A stretch of DNA of 64,000 nucleotides from Ramlibacter terrae (GCA_013127575.1 CP053418.1:3348001-3412000), one strand, 5' to 3'. Numbered from the stretch's first letter, positions 29,710 through 41,068 are shown. A program made the numbers and translations. The notes: generated by a model from the sequence alone, not told the origin.

Positions 29710-30655
29710 ATGATTCCCGTGAAAGTCCTGCGCAAGCAGCAGGAAGCCGTCGGCATCGCCAGCTTCGAACTCGCCCGCGCCGATGGCGCCGGCCTGCCCC
29801 CTTCAGCGCCGGCTCGCACATCGACGTGCAGGTGCCCGGCGGCCTGACCCGCCAGTACTCGCTGTGCAACGACGCCGGCGAGCAGCACCGCTACCGCATC
29901 GCCGTGCTGCGCGATCCCGCCTCGCGCGGCGGCTCGGTGGCCATGCACGACGCGCTGAAGGAAGGCGACACGCTGCTGATCAGCGAGCCGCGCAACCACT
30001 TCCCGCTGGTGCACGCCACGCGCACCCTGCTGTTTGCGGGCGGCATCGGCGTGACGCCGCTGCTGTGCATGGCGCAGCGGCTCCAGGCGATCGGCGCGGA
30101 CTTCGCCATGCACTACTCGGCGCGTTCCGCCGACCGCACGGCCTTCCGCGACGAGATCGCGGCGTCCGCCTTCGCGCAGCACGTGCAGTTCCACTACGAC
30201 GACGGCGATGCGGCGCAGAAGCTCGACCTGCGCGCGGTGCTGGGCGCGCCCGACGCGGGCAAGCACCTGTACGTGTGCGGCCCCACGGGGTACATCGACT
30301 TCGTCGTCAAGACCGCGAAGGAAGCGGGCTGGGCCGCCGACAACATCCACCGAGTACTTCGGCGCGGCGCCGCAGGACACCTCGGGCGACGGCTCCTTCA
30401 GGTCAAGATCGCCAGCAGCGGCCGGTCTACGAAGTGGGCGCCGAAGAAACGGTGGTGCACGCGCTGCAGAAGCACGGCGTGGACATCCTCGTGTCGTGCG
30501 AGCAAGGCGTCTGCGGCACCTGCATCACGCGGGTGCTCGAAGGCGAATGCGACCACCGCGACCTGTACTTCACCGACGAGGAAAAGGCGAAGCACGACCA
30601 GTTCACGCCCTGCTGCTCGCGGGCGAAGAGCAAGGTGCTGGTGCTGGACCTGTAG
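29710..30655 (+). CDS. vanB: Vanillate O-demethylase reductase subunit VanB (several frameshifts)
   Basis: Electron-transfer partner of VanA, a phthalate-dioxygenase-reductase type flavoprotein. The FMN domain has [21 protein letters not shown], the NADH domain has [19 protein letters not shown] and [13 protein letters not shown], and the C-terminal plant-type ferredoxin has [19 protein letters not shown] (2Fe-2S cysteines) and [14 protein letters not shown]. Frames change near 29800 (C run), near 30345 (GC lost in CCGCGAG), near 30395 (one C restores [10 protein letters not shown] and a CCAGG) and near 30418. About 316 residues. Seven nt after vanA. Confidence 0.9.
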
Positions 30656-30659
30656 AACC

Positions 30660-30741
30660 CTGTCATTGCGGGCTTGACCCGCAATCCGTGCGGCGCTCGA
30701 TCGACCGCCGCATGGATCCCGGGTCGAGCCCGGGATGACAG
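30660..30741 (+). repeat. 82-bp bipartite palindromic repeat, copy 3
   Basis: Begins CTGTCATTGCGGG and ends CCCGGGATGACAG. The two hairpins are separated by a spacer that is itself nearly palindromic (GCGGCGCTCGATCGACCGC). It starts five nt after the vanB stop and may double as the vanAB terminator. Confidence 0.85.
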
Positions 30742-30795
30742 CCCGACGGCCACGAATAAACTATCGCCTTCCCGCAAGACCCGAGGACCCGAGAC

Positions 30796-31905
30796 ATGAT
30801 GCAACTCCCCGCCCGCTACGACCACGTCGGCAGCTTCCTGCGGCCCCAGTACCTGCTGGAGGCGCGCGCCCAGAAAGCCCGGGGCGAAATCACCCCCGAG
30901 CAGCTGCGCACGGTGGAAGACAAGGCGATCACCGAGATCGTGAAGTTCCAGCAGGACGTGGGCCTGAAGAGCGTGACCGACGGCGAGTTCCGCCGCACCT
31001 ACTTCCACATCGACTTCCTCGAGCAGCTCGGTGGCGTCAAGACCGACATCCCGGTCACCATCCGCAAGCCGGACGGCACCGAGGAACTGGCCCCGCCGGT
31101 GATCCGCGTGATCGACAAGGTGCGCCACGCCAAGGACATCCAGAAGGCCGACTTCGAGTACCTCAAATCGCAGGTCGGCGCCGGCTTCACGCCGAAGGTG
31201 ACGATCCCCTCGCCCACCATGCTGCACTTCCGCGGCGGCCGCGCCGGCATCAGCAAGGACGCCTATCCGGAACTCGACCCGGCGTTCTACGACGACGTGG
31301 CCAAGGCCTACGGCGACGAACTGCGCTCGCTGTACGACGCGGGCTGCCGCTACGTGCAGATGGACGACACCAACCTGGCCTACCTGTGCGACGAGAAGAT
31401 GCGCGAAGCGGCCCGCCAGCGCGGCGACGATCCCAACGAGCTGCCGCACCGCTACGCCACCTTCATCAACAAGGTCGTCGCGCAGAAGCCGCAAGGCATG
31501 CTGCTGGGCATGCACCTGTGCCGCGGCAACTTCAAGAGCACGCACGCCGCGGCCGGCAACTACGAGCCGGTGGCCGAAGCGCTGCTCAAGGAGATGGACC
31601 TGGACGCCTTCTTCCTCGAGTACGACGACGACCGCTCGGGCGACTTCCGCCCGCTGCGCTTCCTGCCCAAGGGCAAGACGGTCGTGCTGGGCCTGGTCAC
31701 CACCAAGTTCGGCCAGCTCGAAGACAAGGACGCCCTGAAGCGCCGCATCGACGAAGCCGCCAAGTACGCCCCGCTCGACCAGCTGGCCCTGTCGCCGCAG
31801 TGCGGCTTCTCGAGCACCGTCCACGGCAACAACATCGCCGTGGAGGACCAGCGCACCAAGCTGCGCCTGGTGATCGACACCGCGCGCGAAGTCTGGGGCG
31901 ACTGA
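30796..31905 (+). CDS. MetE-like cobalamin-independent methyltransferase (short form)
   Basis: Intact 369-residue protein equivalent to the C-terminal catalytic half of cobalamin-independent methionine synthase. Zinc and substrate residues are in GMHLCRGNFKS (His and Cys), FFLEYDDDRSG (Glu/Asp) and LSPQCGFSS (Cys). The N-terminus has the folate-barrel motif YDHVGSFLRP and the middle SVTDGEFRR. Stand-alone short MetE-like proteins move methyl groups from various donors and are not always methionine synthases. It follows vanAB by 140 nt on the same strand, across the palindromic repeat. A link to one-carbon handling after demethylation is possible but unproven. Two adjacent ATG codons (30796, 30799) could both serve as start. 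Confidence 0.8.
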   Translation: MMQLPARYDHVGSFLRPQYLLEARAQKARGEITPEQLRTVEDKAITEIVKFQQDVGLKSVTDGEFRRTYFHIDFLEQLGGVKTDIPVTIRKPDGTEELAPPVIRVIDKVRHAKDIQKADFEYLKSQVGAGFTPKVTIPSPTMLHFRGGRAGISKDAYPELDPAFYDDVAKAYGDELRSLYDAGCRYVQMDDTNLAYLCDEKMREAARQRGDDPNELPHRYATFINKVVAQKPQGMLLGMHLCRGNFKSTHAAAGNYEPVAEALLKEMDLDAFFLEYDDDRSGDFRPLRFLPKGKTVVLGLVTTKFGQLEDKDALKRRIDEAAKYAPLDQLALSPQCGFSSTVHGNNIAVEDQRTKLRLVIDTAREVWGD

Positions 31906-31921
31906 TGCCGATCCGCTGATC

Positions 31922-31990
31922 CGTAGGGTGTGCAGCTTGCTGCGCACCTTGCGGCGGCGGGATGGTGCGCAGCAAGCTGCACACCCTACG
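31922..31990. repeat. 27-bp perfect inverted repeat with 15-nt loop
   Basis: Arms 31922-31948 and 31964-31990 are fully complementary (CGTAGGGTGTGCAGCTTGCT... and its inverse). It lies 17 nt after the metE-like stop. There is no T-run, so it is more likely a dispersed intergenic repeat or an mRNA-end stabiliser than a classic terminator. Confidence 0.8.
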
Positions 31991-32013
31991 AGGTCGGGTC
32001 GAGCACCAAAATC

Positions 32014-32035
32014 GTGCGAACGAAGGTATTCGCAC
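32014..32035. promoter_or_regulatory. Palindrome upstream of gdhA
   Basis: GTGCGAA and TTCGCAC are separated by 8 nt, 58 nt before the gdhA start. Candidate operator; the regulator is unknown. Confidence 0.4.
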
Positions 32036-32055
32036 CGTTCGGGTGCATGGGTTGA

Positions 32056-33435
<1,380 letters not shown>

Positions 33436-33491
33436 CCCCGGATCCGCTGGCGGTCCCGGGCGGTCCGCGCATCGCGCGGGCGGCCTCACTG

Positions 33492-33523
33492 GCGAAAAGC
33501 CGGGCTTTGCCCGGCTTTTTCGC
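33492..33523 (+). terminator. Rho-independent terminator after gdhA
   Basis: GCGAAAAGCCGGGC, a 3-nt TTT loop, then GCCCGGCTTTTTCGC: a strong stem followed by a T-run. The A-run on the other side makes it potentially bidirectional. Confidence 0.85.
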
Positions 33524-33578
33524 ACCGACTATCAACCACTTGGAAATCACGCAGCGGTTTCCAAGTGAATAATGACGT

Positions 33579-34626
33579 ATGGCAGCAGTCTTGTTGATCG
33601 AGGATGACGACGCGCAGCGTTTCGTCGCCAGCTTTGCTTTGAAGAAGGCGGGGCACGACGTGGACGAAGCCGCGGACGGGCCGCAGGGCGTCGCCCGTGC
33701 CCGTGCCTCGCGCCCCGACGTGATCGTCTGCGACGTGATGATGCCGGGCATGACCGGCTACGAAGTGGTGGCCGCGCTGCGCGCCGACGCCGAGCTCGCC
33801 ACCGTGCCCATGATCCTGCTGACCGCCATGTCCGACCGCAAGCACATGCGGCAGGGCATGACGGCGGGCGCCGACGACTACCTCACCAAGCCCTACCGCC
33901 CCGACGAGCTGTGCGAGGCCATCAACGCCGTGCTGGCGCGCCGCCAGTGCAGCAGGAAGCGTTCATGAACTCGATGTCCAACGTGGTCGAGGACGCTCGA
34001 GCAGCAGAAGGAAAAGCTCGGCAAGCAGTACGAAAGCCGCCTGATCGAGGAGATCAATGCGCGCTGGACCCGCCGTGCCAACGAGGACGGCGACGTCGTC
34101 TATTCGACGGCGATCGTGCTGATGGCCGACCTGATCGGCTCGGTGCACGCGGACTCGATCAGGACGTGCCGCAGCTGGTGCGGCAGGTGCAGCAGTCGGC
34201 GCGCGACACGCTGTACCTGTTCGGCGCGGCCCATGTCATCCCCTTCGGCACCGAGCTGATGGCGGTTTTCGCGGGCGACGAAGGCACGCTGACCACGCCG
34301 GCGGAACTGCGCGCCCTGCGCGCTGCCTTCGCCCTGACCAAGGCCGCTCCCAAGGAACGCCAGCCGGTGGTGGCGCTGCACGCCGGCCCCGTCACCCTGG
34401 TGGCGGTGCACGACGAACTGCACGGCGAGAAGGGCCATACGCTCGCGCCCGGGGATTCGATCACGACCGTCTCGGGGCTGCGCGAGATCGCGGGCGCCAG
34501 CGGATGGCGCGTCGCTGCCTCCCAGGCGCTGGCCGATGCCCTCGGTGGCCTGGTGGGCCGGGCCGCAAGGCGCAGACCCGGCGCGGCGACGCGGCGACCG
34601 AACTGCTGCCGGTCGCGGCGAATTAA
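33579..34626 (+). CDS. Response regulator with C-terminal class III cyclase-like domain (frameshifted)
   Basis: Residues 1-125 are a CheY-like receiver: LLIEDDDAQRFVA (acidic pocket), VIVCDVMMPGMTGYE (phospho-Asp), LLTAM and YLTKPYRPDEL (Lys). A coiled linker EQQKEKLGKQYESRLIEEINARW follows in a repaired frame, given here only in part. Then a domain with YSTAIVLMADLIGSVHADS, VVALHAGPVTLVAVHDEL and TLAPGDSITTVSGLREIAG runs, in the order of class III nucleotide cyclases (FADIxGF, GIHxGxV, GDxVNxAARL). Several usual catalytic residues are replaced, so it may be degenerate or non-cyclase. Shifts near 33945 and 34165 restore CCAGG; others are near 34000 and 34555. No histidine kinase is adjacent. 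Confidence 0.65.
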
Positions 34627-35526
34627 CGCTGGGTGCGGTCCTTCGCGTTCTGCGCCTCGATGTTGGCGCGCGCGGCCTGCCATTCCGAATCCGTCCAGCT
34701 GCGCAGCTCGTAGAAGTTGCCGCCGGTGGCCAGCGCGTTGCCGCCGTCCATCATGATGCTCTGGCCGGTGAGCCAGTCGCACTGCCCCGGCGCCATCAGG
34801 AAGGTGGCCGGGTTCTGCAGCTCGTCCATGCGGCCGGTGCGCGCCATGGGGTTGTGCGCGCGGCTGCGGGCGCCGGGCTCTTCGCCCGGGTTGAGCCGCT
34901 TGCTCATGCCCTCGGTGGGGATCTCGCCCGGGCCCACCGCGTTCAGCCGCACGCCGTGCTGCGCCCATTCCACCGCCAGCGACTTGGTCATCACGTCGAT
35001 GCCGGCCTTGCTCATGGCCGAAGGCACGACGAAGGGGCTGCCGTTGTCGACCCGGTGGTGATGATGCTCATCACGCTGCGATAGGGCTGCGGCGGCTGCC
35101 AGCGCCCCGCTCGGGCGTCGGCCACCCAGCGCTTGCCGACCGCCTGCGTGACGTAGAAGGTGCCGTGGAACACGATGTTCGCCACGGCGTCGAAGGCGCG
35201 CGGCGACAGCGACTCGGTCGGCGCGATGAAGTTGCCGGCGGCGTTGTTGACCAGCCCTGTGAGCCCGCCGTCCTGCCACAGGGCCTCGACCATCTCCTCG
35301 ACCGCCTGCGCCACGCGGATGTCGACGCCGAAAGTCGCGACGCTGCGCCCGGGGAAGCGCTCGCGCCATTGCGCCGCGGTTTCGTCGCACACCGCCTTGC
35401 GGCGCCCGCAGATCGCGACGTCGGCGCCGAGCGACAGGAAGTGCTCGGCCATGGACTTGCCCAGGCCGGTTCCGCCGCCGGTGACGAGGATGCGCTTTGG
35501 CCTTGCAGCAGGTTGGCTCGGTACAT
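34623..35526 (-). CDS. SDR-family 2,4-dienoyl-CoA-reductase-like oxidoreductase (two frameshifts)
   Basis: Short-chain dehydrogenase. RILVTGGGTGLGKSMAEHFL is the nucleotide-binding fold and LVNNAAGNFIAPTESLS the NNAG motif. The active-site line reads VVPSAMSKAGIDVMTKSLAVEW, where Ser replaces the Tyr of the usual YxxxK, as in mitochondrial-type 2,4-dienoyl-CoA reductases. NPMARTGRMDELQNPATFL and GQSIMMDGGNAL close the fold. It probably reduces unsaturated acyl-CoAs in fatty-acid breakdown. Frames shift near 35500 and near 35055. About 301 residues. Its stop shares the TTAA with the convergent response-regulator gene. Confidence 0.8.
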
Positions 35527-35625
35527 CGTGTCTCCTTCACGCATCGCACGCGGCGCGCGCCCCCGCTGGGCGCAGCGCTGGCATAGCATTGCCGGTCAAT
35601 CTAACAGCAAGACCGGAAAACAACC

Positions 35626-36929
35626 ATGCAGACCGCCACGTTCCGGACCTGCGCGCGCGCCGCGGTGGCACTGGCCGCCGCCGCCGCGCTGTCGGCGGCC
35701 CACGGCCAGCAGATGCGCCTGCGGCTCGCCGCCAACCTGTGCAACAGCATGACGGGCCGGTGCTCGCCAGCCAGCACGTCCCGCCGCTCGCGTCCACCGC
35801 GGCCGCCAACGCCTCCGTCAACGCGGCGCTCGCCGACCGGCTGGAGCAGCAGCGCGAAACCTACTTCGCGCGGCTCGATGCCGTGGTGCCGTTCAAGGGC
35901 CTCTACGCCACCGGCATGACCGACCAGTCCTTCGCCAGCAACGAAGGCGGCCGCTACGCCTTCGGGCTGGAATGGGAGCTGTACGACCGGGGCCGCGGCG
36001 AGGCGCGGCGCCAGCTCGATCGCCTGAAGCTGGAAAGCAAGACGCAGTACGTGCAGCTGCTGCGCGACATGGAACAGCGGCAGCTGCAGGAGAACCTGCT
36101 GGCCGTGGAGCAGATGCGCAACAAGCTGCTCGCCCTGCTCTACCAGCGCGAAGCCGCGGCGATCCGCCCGGTGCTGGAGCGCCGCAAGCAGGAGCTGGCC
36201 GCCGGCCGCGTGACCAAGGCCGATGTCGCCGAGATCGAATACAAGGCCGAACGCGCCGCGCTGCGCGGGCAGCACTACACCGGCCTGCGCGACGTGCTGG
36301 TGTACCCGCAGGCGCAGGAGCTGATCAACGAGATCGAGAACGTGCAGCTGCAGCCGGATGCAGAACTGCTGGAGCGCGCCGTCGCCCGCTCGGCCGACTT
36401 CCAGCTGCAGCAGTTGCTGGCGGAGCGCAACCGCTTCCTGCCCTCGGTCAAGGACAACACCTCGGTGCGGCTCTACGTGGAGCGGCAGAAGGACTTCGAC
36501 CGCGGCCCGTACGCGGTGGCCGGCGTGCGGCTGCGCGTGCCGCTGGGCAACGACGCGGTGCGCGACGCAGTCGCGTCCGCCAGCGAGGGCCTGTACCGGG
36601 ACCAGCAGGATTCGATGCGCGCCGCGCTGGCGCAGAAGATCGCCCTGCTGGCCGAGCGGCTGCGCCTGAAGCAGAACGACATGCGCCTGCTGCAGGCCGA
36701 GAACCGCATGGTGCGGCAGAAGGCGGAGCTGGCCTGCTACCGGCTCGACCACCCGATCTCGAGCCTGCCCGACTCCGACCGCGACGTCGAGGAGCTCACG
36801 CTGCGCCTGCACGAGATGCAGCGCGAGATCCTCACCGCGCGGCTGGACGTGCTGGACGTGCTGACGCAGATCAGCGCGCTAGTGAAACCGCGCGAACCGC
36901 AGGAGCTGTACTCGGTGCGCGCCCGCTGA
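35626..36929 (+). CDS. TolC-like outer-membrane/coiled-coil protein of the exopolysaccharide locus (one frameshift)
   Basis: Signal peptide MQTATFRTCARAAVALAAAAALS, then a protein of about 410 residues dominated by long alpha-helical coiled coils (LKLESKTQYVQLLRDMEQRQ, LERRKQELAAGRVTKADVAE) separated by short strands such as GGRYAFGLEWELYD and VAGVRLRVPLGND. The two-fold repeat of helical hairpins and beta strands is the TolC/OEP pattern, although sequence similarity to typical TolC is low. One T missing near 35760 restores a CCTGG. It converges on the synthase gene and overlaps its 3' end by 59 nt. Likely role: outer-membrane channel for the polymer; inferred from fold and position. Confidence 0.6.
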
Positions 36930-39581
36930 CCGTGTTGCCCGGGCCGTCGGGCGGCGCCCAGCGCGCGTCGTTCGGCGTCACGTAGACGGCCGGCCACGGG
37001 TGCTGCGGCGGCAGTGCGAAGCGCACGTCGTCCACCCGGTTGTGGTGCGAGAAGCCGCCGTGGAAATTGACGTCCACGGTGGAATCGATGTTGCGCAGCT
37101 GGTTGTGGGCCGCGCTCCACTGCAGCGCGATGTGGCGGATGTTGCGCACCGTGCAGCCTTCGACCACGCCATGGTGGCTGCGCGCGATGCGCAGGTAGCC
37201 GTTGCCGCCCTCGCCCTTGTTCCAGGCGCCGTCGATGAAGCAGTTGCGCACGGTGAAGCCGTGGCTCTGCTCGATGCTGATCGGGTGCCGCCCGGCCGCG
37301 CGGATGGCCACGTTTTCGATCACCGCGCCCTGCGTCCACATCAGTGAGATCGCATCGACCGCGAATTCCGGCGCCAGGTTTTCATAGCGAAGGGTGGCGG
37401 AAGCGATGTCCCGCTCGCCGGCACGCTGCTCGATGCTGAAGTCGGCCAGGCGCAAGCCGCGCACGGGCTTCACCAGCACCACCGGGTGCCGTCCGCGTCG
37501 AAGCCGACGCCGGTGGGCGCCGCGATCCGCGCGACATTGCCGGCGACGGCTCCGACCTGCACCAGCGCCTGGCGCAGGTAAGGGAACTCGCGCCGCCACT
37601 GCTCGCTGCCGATCGCGCGGAAGAAGCGTTCGTCGTTGGGCTGGCGCAGCCACAGCAGGCTGCCCGCCGGCGGCGCCTTGCCGCTGACCTGCAGCTCCCG
37701 GTCCTGCTCGCCGGCGCCCCGCGCCAGTCCACCCAGCCGCGGACCCGGGGCACCTTCGACCCGGATCACGGCGCTGTCCGGATTGCGGACGCGCGACACG
37801 ATGCGCGTGCGGTCGGCACCGGCGCCGATGAGGGTGACGCCGTCACGCCGGATCACGACCGGCTGCTGGAAATCCAGCTGGCCGGCAGGCAGCCGCAGCG
37901 TGAGCGGGCCGGGCGGCGCGGCATCGAGCAGCGCCTGCAACGCGGCCGCGTCGTCGGCGCCGTCGTCGGCCCGCACCCCGGGGGCGAGCGCACCGGCGGG
38001 CGCCGGTGCTTCCGCCGCCACCAGCGTCACGCCCGAGGGCGCTGCCGGCGCCTGCGCGTTGCGCTGCGCCGCGAACAGCTCGGTCCCCGGCAGCCGCAGT
38101 GCGCTGTGCCCGAGCAGCACCACCAGCGCGAAGGCCGGTACGCGACCAGCATGCGTCCGGTGGGCACCAGCCGCCCCCAGCCCGCGGTGGCGGTGCCCGG
38201 CTGGCGCCGCCCTTGCTCCACTTCTGGTCGGCCGGTGGTGCCAGGCACGGATCTTCACCAGCGCGCCGACCCACTGCGTGTACAGCATGATCGGGATGGT
38301 CCGCAGCGTGACGTCGTGGCCGTGCCAGGCGATCACGAGGAGCTGCGTGCTGCGCACCAGCACCGCCCACGCGATGTAGATCGGCAGGTACAGCGCCGAC
38401 TTGGTGATGGCGAGCACGGTGGCGCCCGTGATGCCCACCAGCGACGTCCACATCGACAGCCGCTGGTCCAGCAGCACCAGCCAGATGAACCATCCGGTGT
38501 GGCCCGGGCCGAGCGCCAGCGCGCGCGGGTTGTTGCGCAGCGTGTTGCCGAACCAGCGGTACGGCAGCGAGAGGCTGGCCGAGAGGAAGCTTTCGTCGCG
38601 GCTTTCCAGCGAGACGCAGGTCACGTCCGGCAGGTACAGCATGTTCCAGCCGCTGCGCAGCACGTGGAACCACGAGCTCTTGTCGTCGCCCATCAGGAAG
38701 CGGAAGCGCCCGTGCAGCCAGTGGTCGATGGTGTCGTTCTCGATCAGCGCCAGGAAATCCTCGGACACCACGATCGACGTGCGGAACACCGAGAAGCGGC
38801 CCGTCAGCGTCAACACCTTGTGCGAGAGGCTGTGCGACTGGAACAGCACACGGCGCTGGCCGAACTTGAGGCGGAACCAGTCGCGGTACCAGGCGCCGCC
38901 GGCCGGCAGGTAGACCTCCTCGTTGGTGGTCACCGCGCCGAGGTCGCGGTACGCCATGAAGAACGGCATGGTCCGCGCCAGCGCGCCGGGCTCCAGCCAC
39001 GAGTCGCCGTCCATGAAGACGGTGACGCTGTCCGGCTCGTGCTGGTAGCGACGCGCCACCGCGCGCAGCGCGTGGCCCAGCGCGATCCGCTTGCCCTGGC
39101 TCTGGCGCTGGAACACCAGTTCGACCTTGCGCAGCGCAACGTGGCCGCGGCACGCGGCGGCGATCAAGGCTTCGTCGTCGGCACTGCCGACGGCGACGAC
39201 CACGGTGGCGTGGCACGGCAATTCGGCCGGGTTGGCCAGCAGCGCCTGCATGGCCGACGTGCTGACCCGGGGCTCCTCGAGGTACGAAGGCACCACCACG
39301 AAGATGCGCGCGGGCCACGAGCGGCCGGCCGCTGCCTCTTGCGCCGCGGCGCGCAGCCGCGGGTAGTGCCAGCCGGCATACCAGCCGGCCCGCAGGTAGT
39401 GCGTGAGCTGCCAGCCGTAGCGCCACAGCGCGAACAGGCTGAAGGCGACCACCACTTCGGCGTGCATGCCGTGCAGCACGTCGCGGCCCCACAGCAGGAA
39501 CAGCAGCGCCGCCCCGCCGAACAGCAGCACGGAGGGCACGGCGCTGAGCAGCGCGTGCCCGCGGCCGGCGCGCTGGTTCAT
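36871..39581 (-). CDS. Alg8-like GT2 polysaccharide synthase continuous with a periplasmic beta-helix domain (frameshifted)
   Basis: Residues 1 to about 480 match Alg8-type membrane GT2 synthases: RIFVVVPSYLEEPRVS, VTVFMDGDSWLEPGAL, LTLTGRFSVFRTSIVVSEDF, IDHWLHGRFRFLMGDDKSSW, LPYRWFGNTLRNNPRAL, LLDQRLSMWTSLVGIT and IMLYTQWVGALVKI. After repair near 38220 (two bases) and 38145 (one T, CCTGG) the last membrane helix reads RMLVAYLAFALVVLLGHSAL. It then continues without any stop into ADDGADDAAALQALLDAA, the start of a pectate-lyase-like right-handed beta-helix with NCFIDGAWNKGEGGNGYL and NFHGGFSHHNRVDDV. Another shift near 37487. Total about 905 residues. Known Alg8 ends at that last helix, so this looks like a synthase with a periplasmic lyase, epimerase or hydrolase-like tail. 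Confidence 0.7.
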
Positions 39582-40974
39582 GACCGGGCAGCGTGGGGTT
39601 GCGGATCCAGACGTTGACGCGGGCGTTGGCCGGCAGCCGCACCTTGCGGTCTTCGAAGTCCAGCTTGACCAGCGTCTCGTCGGCGCCGACCTCCTGCGTC
39701 ACCACGGCGGCGGCGCTGGCCGCCGACAGCCCCACGGCCGTCACGGTGGCTGCGTACTGCTTGTCCTCGAACGGCACGTAGATGCTGGCCGGCATGCCCA
39801 GCTTGAGCTTGAGCGCGGAATCGTTGGCCACGCGCAGCAGCACGCTGGGCGTCACGTCGGCTTCGAGCAGCACCACCGGGTCGTGCGCCGCGACGAACTC
39901 GCCCGGCTGGCGGTCGACGTGGTAGACCTTGCCGCGCACCGGCGCCTTCACCACGCGCTCGGCCTCCTGGCGCGCCAGCAGCACCTTCTTGGCCGCGAGG
40001 TCCAGCCGCAGGCGGGTGACCGTGTCGGAATTGTCCCGGCTCTGGGTGCGCCCCGCGCCCTCGGCGACGGCCCGCAGGTAGTTCATGCGCGAGTCCTGCA
40101 CCTGGTTGGACACCATCAGCACGTCGCGCTGGGTGATGGCGCCGGATGCGAGCAGCTGCCGCGCATTGGCCAGCTCCCGCTCGCGCTCGCCCATGTCGCG
40201 GCGCATCGAGTTGAGCAGCCCCGCTTCGGCGGAGCGGCGCGCGCCGGCGAGCCGCGCCTGCTCGGAGCCGAGCTGCGCCACATGCTCCTCGAGCGCCTCG
40301 ATCTCGTTGCGCAGGTTCGGGTTCTCCACCGCGAACAGGGGCGTGTCGGCGTCCACCCTCGCCCCCGGCTGCACCAGCAGGCGCCCGACGCGCCCGTCGT
40401 GGTTAGCCGTGACGCGCGCGATGCTGCCGCTGACGAAGCCCGTGCCTTCGAGCTGGTACGTGAGGTTGTAGTAGAAGATGCCGGCCGCGACGCCGAGCAC
40501 GGCCAGGCCTGCGAGCGCGCTGCCCAGCAGGCGTCCGGCGCGCGGCCGGGCCGCCGTCATCGGGCCCGGGCGCAGCGCCAGCGGCGCTTCCGGGTGCGTT
40601 TCCACGGCCGACATGGCGGTGACGGCGACGATGTCGTCGACGTCGCCGAGCTTGCCGTCGAGCGAGAGCTCGATGTAGTGCCGCAGCAGGCGGCGGTGAC
40701 GCGATGTGAGGTCGTGAAACTCGAAACCGTACACCCCGTCGTGCTCGGAACGGTACTTCAGGTCGACCGGAATCAGCAGCGTCGATTCCAGCAGGGGAAA
40801 GCTCAGGCGCGCACGGACGACGTCGCCGGGCTGCGGCGCGAGGTCGACGTCGGAGAGGCCGACGCCGGTGGTGGACCAGTCGCGCGCGGCGTAGTTCTTG
40901 CCGTTGATTTCGACAAAGAGCGGCAGGGCCACGCGCATGGCCTTGCGCGGCAGGTTCGCTTCACGCGACATCAT
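39578..40974 (-). CDS. Alg44-like protein: N-terminal PilZ domain plus HlyD-type membrane-fusion part
   Basis: About 465 residues. The PilZ domain (residues 8-120) has RKAMR and DWSTTGVG, the RxxxR and (D/N)xSxxG motifs that bind cyclic di-GMP. One membrane helix follows near residue 150 (LAGLAVLGVAAGIFYYNL). The periplasmic part has the lipoyl/HlyD halves (ARVTANHDGRVGRLLVQPGARV and VVKAPVRGKVYHVDRQPGEFV) around a long coiled coil. This is the domain order of Alg44, the co-polymerase and c-di-GMP sensor of alginate synthase. The double ATG at 40974 follows AAGGAG. A one-base slip near 39585 would put its TGA over the synthase ATG (ATGA). Confidence 0.8.
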
Positions 40975-41052
40975 GGGAAAGCTCCTTGGTGATCAGCCTC
41001 CATGGTCACAAGTGCAACAAGGTGAACGTCCCCGTAAATCCCCCGACCCCCT

Positions 41053-41068
41053 GTAGGAAGGTGCCTAC
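41053..41068. promoter_or_regulatory. GTAGG/CCTAC inverted repeat in the divergent exopolysaccharide promoter region
   Basis: GTAGG at 41053-41057 and CCTAC at 41064-41068, in the 182-nt gap between the alg44-like and ugd starts. It may be an operator or promoter element for both directions. Nothing else distinct is seen in the gap. Confidence 0.35.

Noticed and set aside
30679..30740. Palindromic repeats as simple transcription terminators only
   Set aside because: The shared terminal CTGTCAT/ATGACAG ends, conserved spacer and a copy inside a divergent promoter region are not expected of plain terminators, though a terminating side effect is possible.
37843..40974. 1043-codon frame apparently fusing the Alg44-like protein to further sequence
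   Set aside because: Only the part down to about 39580 is protein-like. Beyond that it is an out-of-frame reading of the Alg8-like gene, whose own start at 39581 and correct frame are clear.
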